64,000 nt of DNA from Comamonas sp. (GCF_009360615.1 NZ_SPEY01000086.1:16472-80471), one strand, 5' to 3'. Positions 25,025-36,898 are shown, counted from the stretch's first letter. The notes: generated by a model from the letters alone, not told the origin. Numbers and translations are program-made.

Positions 25025-27984
25025 GCCCGGCCGGCAATACCCCCGCCCTGCCTTCCGACCTGCTGCACGGCCTGGCGCTGCGCCCGCCCGTCGCGGCCTG
25101 GGACGGCTTGCGCTACCAGGGCAGCGTGCCCACGCGGGCCCGGCTGGAGCAGGCACAGGCCATGGCCGGAGTGGTGGCCGCCGTGCAGCGCGAACATTTT
25201 CTGGGCGTGGTGGCCGTGGCACCCGTGCATGCGCGGCAGGCCGTGGCCGGTCTGGCGCCTGACTGGCAGGGCGGTCACGGAGCCTTGTCGGAACGCTCCG
25301 TCTCTCGCCGCCCCGAGTCGTCCGAGACCGGTCGCTATGTCTGGCGCATGGCGGGTGCGGGCGCAGGGTCCGCTGGTGCTGCGCGTGTCGCCGCCTGGTG
25401 CCTCGACGGCCATGCCAGCGTCTGGCTTCCGGCCTGTGACGTCGGTGTGCGCCACATGATCGGCCGCGAGCTGGCCGCACTGCTGCAATGCCCCGAGTCC
25501 GCGCTGCGGCTGTGGAGTCTCCCTGCCACGGCGGCATGCACGGTGCACGCGCTGGATCTCATGGATGCGGCTGCCGATGCGGCCCTGTTGTCCCTTGCCG
25601 TGGGCCGGCCTGTCAGCGTGGCCTGCGAGACCGCGGTGATCGACGCTGCGGACTGTCGCGATCTGGTGCTGCGCATGGATGCACAGCCTTCGCAGGCACA
25701 GGAAGCCGGCACGTCGATGCAGGCCCATGCAGGTCAGGCGCTGGCGCAGTCCGACGTGCTGCTGTCCGAATTCCCCTGGGCCGTGCGCCCCAGCATGGCG
25801 CGTTTGCTGAGCCAGCCCGGGATGGCGCGCGCCGCCGCCCAGGCCACCGTGCTCGATGCCGGTCAGGTGCGGGAGCGCAAGCCACTGTCAGGCCTGCGCC
25901 ATGCCGCTGTCGATGATCTGAATGCCGCCCAGGTATTTGCCTGTGAAAGCCATTGGCATGAGCAGGCCCTGGTGCAGGGACGTGACCCGCTGCAGTGGCG
26001 TCTGCAAAACCTGCCCGAAGGCCCGGTGCGCGATCTCGCGCGGCAGGTGGCCGAGCAGGCACAGGCATCGCAGCAGGCGCCGTCCCGCCAGAGCGCCGAT
26101 GGACGTCTGCTGGGCCAGGGCTTTGCCGTTGCCCAGTTGCAGACCCTCGATGCGCAGGGCGACTGCCTCCATGCCTGGAGCGCCTGGGTGGCCGAAGTGG
26201 CGGTGCATCCCCTCACCGGCGAGATCGAAGTGACCCGCGTGGTGGCCGGTCATGACAGCCGCAGCCTGCAGCCTGCGCAGGCCGCCAGCGCGCGGCCCGA
26301 GATCCTGCAGCAGGACCCGCACCTGCTGGCCGATGCGCGCCGGCTGCTGGGATCGGCTCCCGCCTTCGACGACTGGGGGGGAGCCTCCGGCTCCGTCGGT
26401 GCTTGCGGTGTGATCGCCAGGCCAGACTCCGACCTGGCGCAGCAGGTGCAAGGCGATGCCGCACCCATCCGCCAGGGCGACCTGGCGCTGGACGGCGTGG
26501 CCACGCTGCCCGCCGCAGCCGCCATTGCCAACGCCATTCACCATGCGACAGGCGTGCGCCTGCGCGAAGTACCCTTTCAGCCCGAGCGATTGCGCCTGGC
26601 GTTGTCGGGCGAGGGCGTGGGCAAGTCCCGCGACGCAAAACCCGGTCGCGGATGGGGCTGGCTGGCTGCAGGCGTTGCAGGACTTGCCGGGATGGCTGCC
26701 ATGGCCTGGCCACTGAAGCCGGCCCTTCCGCTGACAGACGGGCCCGATGTCTCCCTCTACTCGCCCCAGGCCCTGGAGCGCGGCCGCCTGGTGGCCGCCG
26801 CAGGGGATTGCGTGGTCTGCCACACGGCACCGGGTGGGGCCTCCAATGCAGGAGGCCTGGGTCTGGAGACTCCGTTCGGCACCATCTATTCCACCAACAT
26901 CACGCCCGACAACGAAACCGGCATCGGCCGCTGGTCCTACGCGGCCTTCGAGCGGGCCATGCGCCACGGCGTTCACCAGGATGGACGCCAGCTGTATCCG
27001 GCATTCCCTTATACGGCGTTCGCCAAGCTCAGCGAGAGCGACCTGCAGGCCCTGTATGGCTACCTGATGTCCCAGCCCGCCGTGACGGCCAGGGCCCCCG
27101 AGACGCAACTGGCCTTTCCCTACAACCTGCGCCCGGCCATGGCCGGCTGGAACCTGCTTTTCCACGATGCCACGCCTTTCAAGGCCGACCCCGCGCGCAG
27201 TGCCGAATGGAACCGGGGCGCATATCTGGTCGAGGGTGCGGGCCATTGCGCAGCCTGCCACTCGCCGCGCAATGCGCTGGGTGCCGAAAGAAAGGGCATT
27301 CACTATCTGGGCGGCGGCGAGGCCGAAGGCTGGACCGCACCCGCGCTCAACCAGCTCGGTGCCGGCAAGCGCCCCTGGAGCCGCGAGGAGCTTTACCAGT
27401 ACCTGCGCACAGGCTTCTCGGCCCGCCACGGCGTGGCGGCGGGGCCCATGGCACCCGTCATCCATGGCCTGGCCCAGTTGCCCGAATCCGATGTGCGCGC
27501 CATGGCCACCTATCTGATGGCGCAGCCGGGCCCGGCTGCACGGGATGCGCATCCCGTGGCAGTCAATGATGGACCGGCCCAGGCAGCCCCCCTCGCTCCA
27601 TTGACTGCCGTGGCGCCCGCGTCCGCCAGGCGTCTGCAGCGCCATATCGCTGGCGAGCGCATCTACCAGAACGCCTGTGCGGCCTGCCACGAGGCAGGCA
27701 GCGGGCCTACGTTGTTCGGCGTCAAGCCGCTGCTGGACCTGAACACCAGCCTGCATGCCGCCAGTCCGGACAACCTGCTCCAGGTCATTCTGAACGGCAT
27801 CCAGGCTCCAGCCGACGATGCCCTGGGTTACATGCCCGGCTTCAGGGACAGCCTGGACGACAGGCAGATTGCGGACCTGCTCGGATATTTGCGTGAACGA
27901 TTTGCACCGGAGGAAAAAGCTTGGCCAGACGATACGAAGAGGATTAACCGGCTGCGCGCGCGGATGCAGGCGCATGCGCCCTAG
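25021..27984 (+). CDS. nicB: NicB-like membrane trihaem cytochrome with degenerate molybdopterin domain
   Basis: The 987-aa protein has the NicB layout: a xanthine-oxidase-type domain (residues ~1-520), one membrane helix (~545-566) and a periplasmic part with three haem c motifs, CVVCH at 597, CAACH at 743 and CAACH at 886. The N-terminal domain is about 200 residues shorter than in classical NicB, and the catalytic Glu is gone. Where the intact subunit at 16917-19226 has GAGESASVP, this protein reads LDGVATLP, with Gly492 at the Glu position. It should therefore pass electrons from nicotinate oxidation to the respiratory chain but probably cannot hydroxylate by itself. It overlaps nicA by four bases. 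Confidence 0.88.
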   Translation: MSPAGNTPALPSDLLHGLALRPPVAAWDGLRYQGSVPTRARLEQAQAMAGVVAAVQREHFLGVVAVAPVHARQAVAGLAPDWQGGHGALSERSVSRRPESSETGRYVWRMAGAGAGSAGAARVAAWCLDGHASVWLPACDVGVRHMIGRELAALLQCPESALRLWSLPATAACTVHALDLMDAAADAALLSLAVGRPVSVACETAVIDAADCRDLVLRMDAQPSQAQEAGTSMQAHAGQALAQSDVLLSEFPWAVRPSMARLLSQPGMARAAAQATVLDAGQVRERKPLSGLRHAAVDDLNAAQVFACESHWHEQALVQGRDPLQWRLQNLPEGPVRDLARQVAEQAQASQQAPSRQSADGRLLGQGFAVAQLQTLDAQGDCLHAWSAWVAEVAVHPLTGEIEVTRVVAGHDSRSLQPAQAASARPEILQQDPHLLADARRLLGSAPAFDDWGGASGSVGACGVIARPDSDLAQQVQGDAAPIRQGDLALDGVATLPAAAAIANAIHHATGVRLREVPFQPERLRLALSGEGVGKSRDAKPGRGWGWLAAGVAGLAGMAAMAWPLKPALPLTDGPDVSLYSPQALERGRLVAAAGDCVVCHTAPGGASNAGGLGLETPFGTIYSTNITPDNETGIGRWSYAAFERAMRHGVHQDGRQLYPAFPYTAFAKLSESDLQALYGYLMSQPAVTARAPETQLAFPYNLRPAMAGWNLLFHDATPFKADPARSAEWNRGAYLVEGAGHCAACHSPRNALGAERKGIHYLGGGEAEGWTAPALNQLGAGKRPWSREELYQYLRTGFSARHGVAAGPMAPVIHGLAQLPESDVRAMATYLMAQPGPAARDAHPVAVNDGPAQAAPLAPLTAVAPASARRLQRHIAGERIYQNACAACHEAGSGPTLFGVKPLLDLNTSLHAASPDNLLQVILNGIQAPADDALGYMPGFRDSLDDRQIADLLGYLRERFAPEEKAWPDDTKRINRLRARMQAHAP

Positions 27985-28325
27985 GGGCGACAACGGGCGG
28001 CGGCATGGGCGATGCCGCGGACAGGGATCTCTGGCTCTGGAGGGCTTCCAGGGGCGGGGTCCATACATCTGATGCCGGGGACGGGGGATGGACAGCACGC
28101 ACGAAGCTCTCGAAAGGCCGACTGTGTGGAATGTGCCCTCCGCCCGGATGCAGATACCGACATCCTGAACCTTTCTCATCGGTCCATGGACATGGCGCCG
28201 AGGGGCTGTGTCGTTCTGGATGTGCGATGGGTGGAGAGCACTGCGCGAATAGGCCGGGGCCGAATGGCGGTGCTTGCAAGAAAGACAGATTCAACAATTG
28301 CGATGACTAAAAAAGGAGTCCCTGC
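27985..28325. other. Intergenic region between nicB and nicT
   Basis: I see no supported gene; short open frames here lack ribosome sites and family features. The last 20 bases contain AAAAAAGGAG, a strong ribosome binding site for nicT. A separate nicT promoter is likely given the length, but no clear promoter or operator could be placed. Confidence 0.5.
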
Positions 28326-29642
28326 ATGTCATCTACATACATTTCAGTGGAAAAAGGCATCCAGACTGCGGGTGTGGGCAAGTTCCAGTACCGGCTGTTC
28401 GTGATCTTCGGCCTGGTCTGGCTGGCGGATGCCATGCAGGTGCTGTCGATTGGTTTCAGCGCGCCATCCATTGCCAAGACCTTCGGCAAGACCGTGCCCG
28501 AGGCGCTGCAGACCGGCACCTTCTTCTTCATCGGCATGCTGATCGGTGCCTTCGTCTTCGGCAGACTGGCCGATCGCATAGGGCGCCGCCCGGTGCTGAT
28601 GATGGCCGTGGTGATCGATGCCTTTGCGGGAGTGGCTTCGGCCTTTGCGCCCGAGTTTGCCTGGCTGCTGGTGCTTCGCTTCATCACGGGCATCGGCGTG
28701 GGAGGCACGCTGCCCGTGGACTACACCATGATGGCCGAGTTCCTGCCCAGCGACCGGCGAGGCCGCTGGCTGGTGCTGCTGGAGTCGTTCTGGGCCGTGG
28801 GTACGATCTTCCTGGCCATTTTGGCGCTGGTGGCCGTCAACTGGGGCGACGATGCCTGGCGCGTGATCTTCTTCGTGACCGGACTGCCGGCGCTGATCGG
28901 CGTGGTGCTGCGTTTCTACATCCCCGAATCTCCCATGTACCTGAACCGTAACGGCAAGTCCGAAGAGGCGCGCAAGGTGCTGCAACGGGTGGCCAAGGTC
29001 AACGGAGCCTCGTCCGACATCCCGGCCCTGCAGCCCGAGAAGCAGGAGCGCAAGTCCCTGCTCGCACTGTTCTCGCAAGACCTGCGACGTCGCAGTGTCT
29101 CGCTGTTCCTGGCCTGGGCGCTGATCTCCATTGCCTACTACGGCGTCTTCGTCTACCTTCCCGTCAAGCTCAGCAGCGAAGGCTTTGCCTTCATGCGCGG
29201 CCAGGTCTTCCTGGTGGTGCTGGCGCTGGTGCAATTGCCCGGCTTTGCGCTGTCGGCCTATGGCGTGGAGCGCTGGGGCCGCAAGCCCACGCTGATCGGC
29301 TTTCTGTTGCTCAGTGCCGTGGGCTGCATGCTTTACAGCCTGGGATCGTCGCCGTTCGTGGTGATCGGATCGACGCTGCTGATGAGCTTCTCTCTGCTGG
29401 GCACCTGGGGTGCGCTGTATGCCTTCACGCCGGAGGTCTACCCGACCGACCTGCGCGCCAGCGGCATGGGCATGGCAGGTGCCGTGGCGCGCTTCGGCGG
29501 CCTGTTTGCCCCGGCCATCATCGCGCCCATCATGGCCACACACTTCACCTGGGCCCTGGCGGTGCTGTCTGCCATGCTGGTGGGCGGTGCGCTGTCGATC
29601 TGGGCCGTGGATGTGGAATCGCGCAACCGGGCGCTGGATTGA
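28326..29642 (+). CDS. nicT: MFS transporter, probable nicotinate uptake
   Basis: The 438-aa protein has twelve predicted membrane helices and the aromatic acid/H+ symporter (AAHS) pattern: GRLADRIGRRPVLMM between helices 2 and 3, VGGTLPVDYTMMAEFLPSDRRGR in the fourth helix region, and GRKPTLIGFLLLS in the second half. A C-terminal motif, FTPEVYPTDLRASGMGMAG, is also typical. It closes the plus-strand nic block and is convergent with nicR, matching the place of NicT in known nicotinate clusters. Nicotinate as substrate is inferred from context. Confidence 0.88.
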   Translation: MSSTYISVEKGIQTAGVGKFQYRLFVIFGLVWLADAMQVLSIGFSAPSIAKTFGKTVPEALQTGTFFFIGMLIGAFVFGRLADRIGRRPVLMMAVVIDAFAGVASAFAPEFAWLLVLRFITGIGVGGTLPVDYTMMAEFLPSDRRGRWLVLLESFWAVGTIFLAILALVAVNWGDDAWRVIFFVTGLPALIGVVLRFYIPESPMYLNRNGKSEEARKVLQRVAKVNGASSDIPALQPEKQERKSLLALFSQDLRRRSVSLFLAWALISIAYYGVFVYLPVKLSSEGFAFMRGQVFLVVLALVQLPGFALSAYGVERWGRKPTLIGFLLLSAVGCMLYSLGSSPFVVIGSTLLMSFSLLGTWGALYAFTPEVYPTDLRASGMGMAGAVARFGGLFAPAIIAPIMATHFTWALAVLSAMLVGGALSIWAVDVESRNRALD

Positions 29643-29678
29643 TGACGGCCTGAGCTGACTGAAAGGTCGGCTCAGCAA

Positions 29679-29718
29679 AAAGGCCAGAAGGATTTTTCCT
29701 TCTGGCCTTTGTTTTTTT
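29679..29718. terminator. Bidirectional terminator between nicT and nicR
   Basis: AAAGGCCAGAAGGA pairs exactly with TCCTTCTGGCCTTT and is followed by GTTTTTTT. Two convergent genes end on either side. Confidence 0.95.
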
Positions 29719-29735
29719 GGGGAGGCTGCAACGGC

Positions 29736-30200
29736 TCAATCCGCCTCGCCACCTTCCAGCATCTTCTTGAGCAGAAAATCCAGCGCCAGGCGCTCGGCCG
29801 GATTGAGCTTGCCGTAGGTGCTTTCGGTGATCTGCTTGGCGAAGGGTTCCATGTCGCGCACCAGGTCCTGGCCGGCCTGCGTGAGGTTGATGACGACCTT
29901 GCGCCGGTCGATGCGGTCATGGTCCACCTGCACCAGTTCGCGCTGCTTGAGCCGGTCCACCACGCCGCGAATGGTAGCCTGGTCGATCACCGTGGCCTTC
30001 ACGATGTCGGCCAGCGAGCTGCCCCGGTTGTCGCGCACCGAGCACAGCACCACGAACTGTGCCGCCGTGAGCTGAGAGTCGGGTATGTACTGCTGAAAAA
30101 GCGCCGCATGCCGTTGATAGACGCGCCTTAGCAGGTGGCCGATCTGGTCCGAAAAGTGATAGCCATCCTGTGACGTCATGGCTGATGGCGGATGAATCAT
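29736..30200 (-). CDS. nicR: MarR family regulator, probable NicR repressor
   Basis: The protein of about 154 aa has the MarR winged-helix fold: LTAAQFVVLCSVRDN, DIVKATVIDQATIRGVVDRLKQRELV (recognition helix) and the wing DRRKVVINLTQAG. MarR proteins bind palindromes as dimers and release on binding aromatic ligands. In Pseudomonas putida NicR represses nic operons and responds to 6-hydroxynicotinate. The gene position at the end of the nic cluster supports the same role. The start could be ATG 30200 or ATG 30179; neither has a strong ribosome site. Confidence 0.87.
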   Translation of the reverse strand: MIHPPSAMTSQDGYHFSDQIGHLLRRVYQRHAALFQQYIPDSQLTAAQFVVLCSVRDNRGSSLADIVKATVIDQATIRGVVDRLKQRELVQVDHDRIDRRKVVINLTQAGQDLVRDMEPFAKQITESTYGKLNPAERLALDFLLKKMLEGGEAD

Positions 30201-30488
30201 GGTGCGCCTGAGCTTACCAAAAATCACGCCAGCCACCGTGATCTGGGACAAGCCAGGCATGCCTGCGAGACGCGGCAGTACTCCATCACGACAGCACCGG
30301 CGTCAGGGGCGATGGATCAGGGCGTGCAGGCAGACGGGCGTGGGCTTTGTGCTCATTTGCGGCTTGAATGGCGCAATCAGGAATATGAATTTGACGACAT
30401 GCCGGACAGGGCTTGAAATGGCAGACGAGACAGAGCGCCTGCGGATCGGACCGCGCCGCTTCCACAACGAAAGCCAGTTGGGACATCC
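30201..30488. other. Intergenic region between nicR and the formate dehydrogenase operon
   Basis: No gene is supported. This region must hold divergent promoters for nicR and fdsGB. A weak sigma-70-like pair, TTGACG at 30391-30396 and TGAAAT at 30414-30419 with 17-base spacing, faces fdsGB. No clear palindrome like those near nicC was found. Confidence 0.4.
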
Positions 30489-32642
<2,154 letters not shown>

Positions 32643-32652
32643 GGAGAGAGCC

Positions 32653-35583
32653 ATGCTGGAACATCTGAAGAACACCGATTGCGGAACGCCTGCCAGCCTG
32701 TCCGAGGAACGGGTCACGCTGCATATCGACGGCCGCGAGGTCACCGTGCCCAAGGGCACATCGCTGATGCGCGCTGCCGTCGATGGCGGCATCAAGGTGC
32801 CCAAGCTCTGTGCGACGGATTCGCTGGAGCCCTTTGGCTCCTGCCGGCTGTGTCTGGTGCAGATCGAGGGACGCAAGGGCTTTCCTGCGTCCTGCACCAC
32901 GCCTGCCGAAGCGGGCATGAAGGTTCGCACCCAGAGTCCTCAGCTGCAGGAGCTGCGCAAGGGCGTGATGGAGCTCTACATTTCCGACCACCCGCTCGAT
33001 TGCCTGACATGCTCGTCCAACGGGGATTGCGAGCTGCAGGACATGGCCGGAGTGGTCGGCCTGCGCGAGGTGCGTTACGGCATGGAGGGAGCCAACCACT
33101 TCAAGGGGGAAGCCCGGGCCGAGGTCGATGTCTCGAATCCCTATTTCAACTACGACCCCAGCAAGTGCATTGTCTGCAACCGCTGTGTGCGTGCCTGCGA
33201 GGAGACGCAAGGCACGTTTGCGCTGACGATCACCGGACGCGGTTTCGAGTCGCGCATCACGGCAGGCCAGGGCGACAGCTTCATGGCCAGCGACTGCGTG
33301 AGCTGCGGCGCCTGCGTACAGGCCTGCCCCACGGCCACCTTGCAGGAGAAGACCGTGGTCGAGCTGGGCCAGGGAGAGCACAGCGAGATCACCACCTGCG
33401 CCTACTGCGGCGTGGGTTGCGGATTCAAGGCCGAGATGAAGGGCGATCAGGTGGTGCGCATGGTGCCGTGGAAGGACGGCAAGGCCAACGAAGGCCATGC
33501 CTGCGTCAAGGGGCGCTTTGCCTGGGGCTATGCCACGCACAAGGATCGCATCACCCAACCCATGATCCGAGCGAAGATCACGGACCCCTGGCGCGAAGTG
33601 AGCTGGGAGGAGGCCATAGCCCATGCGGCCGGGGAGTTCCGCCGCATCCAGGCCAGGCATGGCAGGGATTCGGTCGGCGGCATCACCTCGTCGCGCTGCA
33701 CCAACGAGGAAACCTATCTGGTGCAGAAGCTCATCCGCGCCGCCTTCGGAAACAACAATGTCGATACCTGTGCGCGCGTATGCCACTCGCCCACCGGTTA
33801 TGGGCTGGGTCAGACCTATGGTACGTCGGCGGGCACGCAGACCTTCAAGTCGGTGGAGCACTCCGATGTGATCATGGTGATCGGCGCCAATCCCACGGCG
33901 GCGCACCCGGTGTTCGGCTCGCGCATGAAAAAGCGCCTGCGTGGCGACGCCCGGCGTGGGGACGCCCGGCAAGCACGCGCCGGCTTGATCGTGATCGACC
34001 CGCGCGAGATCGAGCTCGTCAAATCGCCCCATGTCAAGGCCGACTACCACCTCCAGCTCAAGCCTGGAACCAATGTGGCCATGATCACGGCGCTGGCCCA
34101 TGTGATCGTCACCGAGGGCTGGCTGGCCGACTCCTATATTGACGAGCGTTGTGACGCCAAGTCCTTTGCACAATGGAAGGAGTTTGTTGCCAGGCCGGAG
34201 AACTCGCCCGAGGCCACGGCCGAAATCACCGGCGTGGCACCGGAGCTGGTGCGCGGTGCTGCGCGGCTGTACGCACGCGGGGCGGCGGATCATCCCGCAG
34301 GCCGTCCAGTGAACTCCGCCATCTATTACGGCCTGGGTGTGACCGAGCATGCGCAGGGCTCGACCATGGTCATGGGCATTGCCAATCTGGCCATGGCCAC
34401 GGGCAATGTGGGCCGCGAAGGCGTGGGCGTGAATCCCTTGCGCGGGCAGAACAATGTCCAGGGCTCCTGCGACATGGGCAGCTTTCCGCATGAGCTGCCG
34501 GGCTATCGCCATATCTCCGACAGCATCACTCGCGCTGAGTTTGAGGGTGCCTGGGGGGTGACGCTGAATCCCGAGCCGGGCCTGCGCATTCCCAATATGT
34601 TCGAGGCTGCGCTGGAAGGCAGCTTCATGGGACTGTACTGCGAGGGCGAGGACATTGTGCAGTCGGACCCCAACACACAGCATGTGACGGCAGCGCTGTC
34701 GGCCATGGAATGCGTCGTGGTGCAGGACATTTTCCTCAACGAAACCGCCAAGTACGCCCACGTATTCCTGCCCGGATCGTCCTTCATGGAAAAGGATGGC
34801 ACGTTCACCAACGCCGAGCGGCGCATCTCGCGCGTGACCCGGCTCATGCAGCCGCTGGCGGGCTATGCCGACTGGGAGGTGACGCAGCTCCTGTCCAATG
34901 CGCTGGGCTACCCCATGAATTATGGTCACCCGCGCGAAATCATGGCCGAGATTGCGGCGCTGACCCCCACCTTTGCGGGTGTGAGCTACGAGAAGATCGA
35001 GCGTCTGGGCAGCGTGCAGTGGCCCTGCAACGAAGGCACCGAAGAGGCGGGGACGGCCATCATGCACCAGGACAAGTTTGTGCGTGGCAAGGGACGCTTC
35101 GTCATCACCCAGTACGTAGCCACCGACGAAAAGGTCACGCAGCGCTTTCCGCTGCTGCTGACCACGGGGCGCATCCTCTCGCAGTACAACGTGGGCGCGC
35201 AGACGCGTCGCACGGCCAACAGCCTGTGGCACGGCGAGGACCGGCTCGAGATCCATCCGCATGACGCACAGGACAGAGGCATCCGCGAGGGAGACTGGGT
35301 GGGCATTGAAAGCCGCTCCGGCCAGACGGTGTTGCGTGCCACGGTGACCGAGCGCATACAGCCGGGGGTGGTCTACACCACCTTCCATTTTCCCGAGTCT
35401 GGCGCGAATGTGATCACCACCGACAGTTCGGACTGGGCCACCAACTGCCCCGAGTACAAGGTGACGGCCGTGCAGGTGCTGCCTGTGGCGCAGCCTTCAA
35501 GCTGGCAGCAGGGCTACCGGCGTTTCAACGACCAGCAGCTCCGTCATCTCGCCGTGGCTCAGCTCGAAGCGGGAGGTCGCTGA
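32653..35583 (+). CDS. fdsA: NAD-dependent formate dehydrogenase alpha (Mo/Fe-S) subunit
   Basis: FdsA oxidises formate to CO2 at a molybdenum bis-MGD centre. The 976-aa protein has an N-terminal [2Fe-2S] domain (CATDSLEPFGSCRLCLVQ), a His-Cys3 cluster region (HPLDCLTCSSNGDC), and two ferredoxin [4Fe-4S] motifs (CIVCNRCVRACEETQG, CVSCGACVQACPT). The Mo domain follows with its own [4Fe-4S] motif (CAYCGVGCGF). The Mo ligand is Cys377 in RVCHSPTGYGLGQTYG, followed by the conserved His378, so this is a Cys rather than a selenocysteine enzyme. The size is typical of soluble Fds-type enzymes. The stop overlaps fdsD. Confidence 0.96.
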   Translation: MLEHLKNTDCGTPASLSEERVTLHIDGREVTVPKGTSLMRAAVDGGIKVPKLCATDSLEPFGSCRLCLVQIEGRKGFPASCTTPAEAGMKVRTQSPQLQELRKGVMELYISDHPLDCLTCSSNGDCELQDMAGVVGLREVRYGMEGANHFKGEARAEVDVSNPYFNYDPSKCIVCNRCVRACEETQGTFALTITGRGFESRITAGQGDSFMASDCVSCGACVQACPTATLQEKTVVELGQGEHSEITTCAYCGVGCGFKAEMKGDQVVRMVPWKDGKANEGHACVKGRFAWGYATHKDRITQPMIRAKITDPWREVSWEEAIAHAAGEFRRIQARHGRDSVGGITSSRCTNEETYLVQKLIRAAFGNNNVDTCARVCHSPTGYGLGQTYGTSAGTQTFKSVEHSDVIMVIGANPTAAHPVFGSRMKKRLRGDARRGDARQARAGLIVIDPREIELVKSPHVKADYHLQLKPGTNVAMITALAHVIVTEGWLADSYIDERCDAKSFAQWKEFVARPENSPEATAEITGVAPELVRGAARLYARGAADHPAGRPVNSAIYYGLGVTEHAQGSTMVMGIANLAMATGNVGREGVGVNPLRGQNNVQGSCDMGSFPHELPGYRHISDSITRAEFEGAWGVTLNPEPGLRIPNMFEAALEGSFMGLYCEGEDIVQSDPNTQHVTAALSAMECVVVQDIFLNETAKYAHVFLPGSSFMEKDGTFTNAERRISRVTRLMQPLAGYADWEVTQLLSNALGYPMNYGHPREIMAEIAALTPTFAGVSYEKIERLGSVQWPCNEGTEEAGTAIMHQDKFVRGKGRFVITQYVATDEKVTQRFPLLLTTGRILSQYNVGAQTRRTANSLWHGEDRLEIHPHDAQDRGIREGDWVGIESRSGQTVLRATVTERIQPGVVYTTFHFPESGANVITTDSSDWATNCPEYKVTAVQVLPVAQPSSWQQGYRRFNDQQLRHLAVAQLEAGGR

Positions 35584-35822
35584 TGGATGCGAGCAACCTG
35601 ATCCGCATGGCCAATCGCATCGCCGAGTTCTTCGAGGCCATGCCCGAGCATGAAGAGGCTCTGGACGGTGTGGCCCAGCATATTCTGAAGTTCTGGGAGC
35701 CGCGCATGCGGCTTCGCATTCTGGCTGCCTTGAACGAGCCGTGCGAGGCTGCGCAGTTGAGGCCTCTGGTGCGCGAAGCCCTGCACAGGCATGCCGCGCT
35801 GCTGGGACATGTGCAGTCTTAG
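35583..35822 (+). CDS. fdsD: Formate dehydrogenase delta subunit
   Basis: The 79-aa protein matches FdsD: NLIRMANRIAEFFEAMPEHEEALDGVAQHILKFWEPRMR. FdsD is a small subunit needed for stability or maturation of soluble FDH. The ATG overlaps the fdsA stop by one base (TGATG), so the genes are translationally coupled. The usual fdsC gene, an FdhD-like sulfurtransferase normally found between fdsA and fdsD, is absent; maturation would need a copy elsewhere. Confidence 0.92.
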   Translation: MDASNLIRMANRIAEFFEAMPEHEEALDGVAQHILKFWEPRMRLRILAALNEPCEAAQLRPLVREALHRHAALLGHVQS

Positions 35823-35900
35823 CGCAACGAACAGCACAGAGACGGCATGTGTCCGCCCGCAATGTGTTGCGGGTATATTGGGTCTCCAGATCCCTGATCT

Positions 35901-35938
35901 GAGCCGCAGCCTGCGATCGAATGGCCGCGGCTTTTTTT
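35901..35938 (+). terminator. Terminator after the fds operon
   Basis: AGCCGC and GCGGCT form a 6-bp stem with a 19-base loop, then CTTTTTTTG. It lies about 80 bases after fdsD and 14 bases before the next start codon. Confidence 0.65.
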
Positions 35939-35951
35939 GTTGACCATCTTC

Positions 35952-36881
35952 ATGACTTCCGAATCCGTCAAAAGCTCGTTGATGAGCGCCCATCTGCGTC
36001 TTCTGGGCATGGCCCTGATGTGGGGCGCTTCCTGGCCGGCAGGCCGCATTCTGGCGCTCAACATGCCGCCTTTGGCGGCATCGGCGCTGCGCTTTTTGCT
36101 GGCCGCGACCCTGTTGCTGCCCTGGCTGCACTTCTCGGGCGGGCTGGGGGCTCTCAGGCACTGGTCTGCCAGGACCTGGCTGGGCATGTTCGCAGCAGGC
36201 GCGACCGGGGTGTTCGGCTATGCCAGCTTTTTCCTCACGGGGCTGCAGCATCTGCCTGCAGGCAAGGCGGCGTTGCTCATCACGCTCAACCCCGTGGTCA
36301 CGCTGGCGTTCGCCGTGTGGCTTTTCAAGGAGCGCATCAACGCCACCATTGCCCTGGGGATGCTGCTGGCGGCCTGCGGTGCCGTGGTGGTCATCTCGCA
36401 TGGCGACCCGCTGCAATTGCTCAATGGAGCGGTGGGGGTGGGCGAAATGCTGATTCTGGGCTGCGTGGCCTGCTGGGTGTGCTATACGCTGATCGGCCGT
36501 GCCATGCTGGCCGGCGTGGACGCGCTCGCCGCCACCACCGTGACCTCCATTTTCGGTGCCCTGCTGCTCCTGATCGCCAGCCTCGTGCTGGAAGGCATGC
36601 AGGGGCTGGTTTCCGCATTTCAGGCCAGTGGTACGGCCTGGACGGCCATGGTCTTCATGGCCTACGGTTCCACGGCCCTGGCCTATGCCTGGTACTTCGC
36701 GGGCGTCAAATCCCTGGGGGCAGGGGCCGCCTCGGGCTATATCACGCTGGTGCCGGTGATCGGCGTGATGCTTTCGGCCTTGCTTCTGGGAGAAAGCGTT
36801 GACGGCTCCATGCTGCTGGGCGGCGCGATGGCCGTGCTGGGCACGGGTGTGATGAACTGGGGGCGCCGCACGGGGACCTGA
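35952..36881 (+). CDS. DMT/EamA family transporter
   Basis: The 309-aa membrane protein has ten predicted helices in two EamA halves (MALMWGASWPAGRIL at the start; LGCVACWVCYTLIGRAML begins the second half). The end of each half contains the typical Pro-rich signature (LNPVVTLAFAVWLFKERI; LVPVIGVMLSALLLGE). EamA proteins export amino acids, metabolites or drugs; the substrate here is unknown. It is preceded by a terminator, so it is probably a separate transcript from fdsD. Confidence 0.88.
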   Translation: MTSESVKSSLMSAHLRLLGMALMWGASWPAGRILALNMPPLAASALRFLLAATLLLPWLHFSGGLGALRHWSARTWLGMFAAGATGVFGYASFFLTGLQHLPAGKAALLITLNPVVTLAFAVWLFKERINATIALGMLLAACGAVVVISHGDPLQLLNGAVGVGEMLILGCVACWVCYTLIGRAMLAGVDALAATTVTSIFGALLLLIASLVLEGMQGLVSAFQASGTAWTAMVFMAYGSTALAYAWYFAGVKSLGAGAASGYITLVPVIGVMLSALLLGESVDGSMLLGGAMAVLGTGVMNWGRRTGT

Positions 36882-36898
36882 AGCTGCTTGCGACCTGC

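Noticed and set aside
28005..28310. Short open frames between nicB and nicT
   Set aside because: Two overlapping frames of similar length, no ribosome site, no recognisable family; treated as intergenic.
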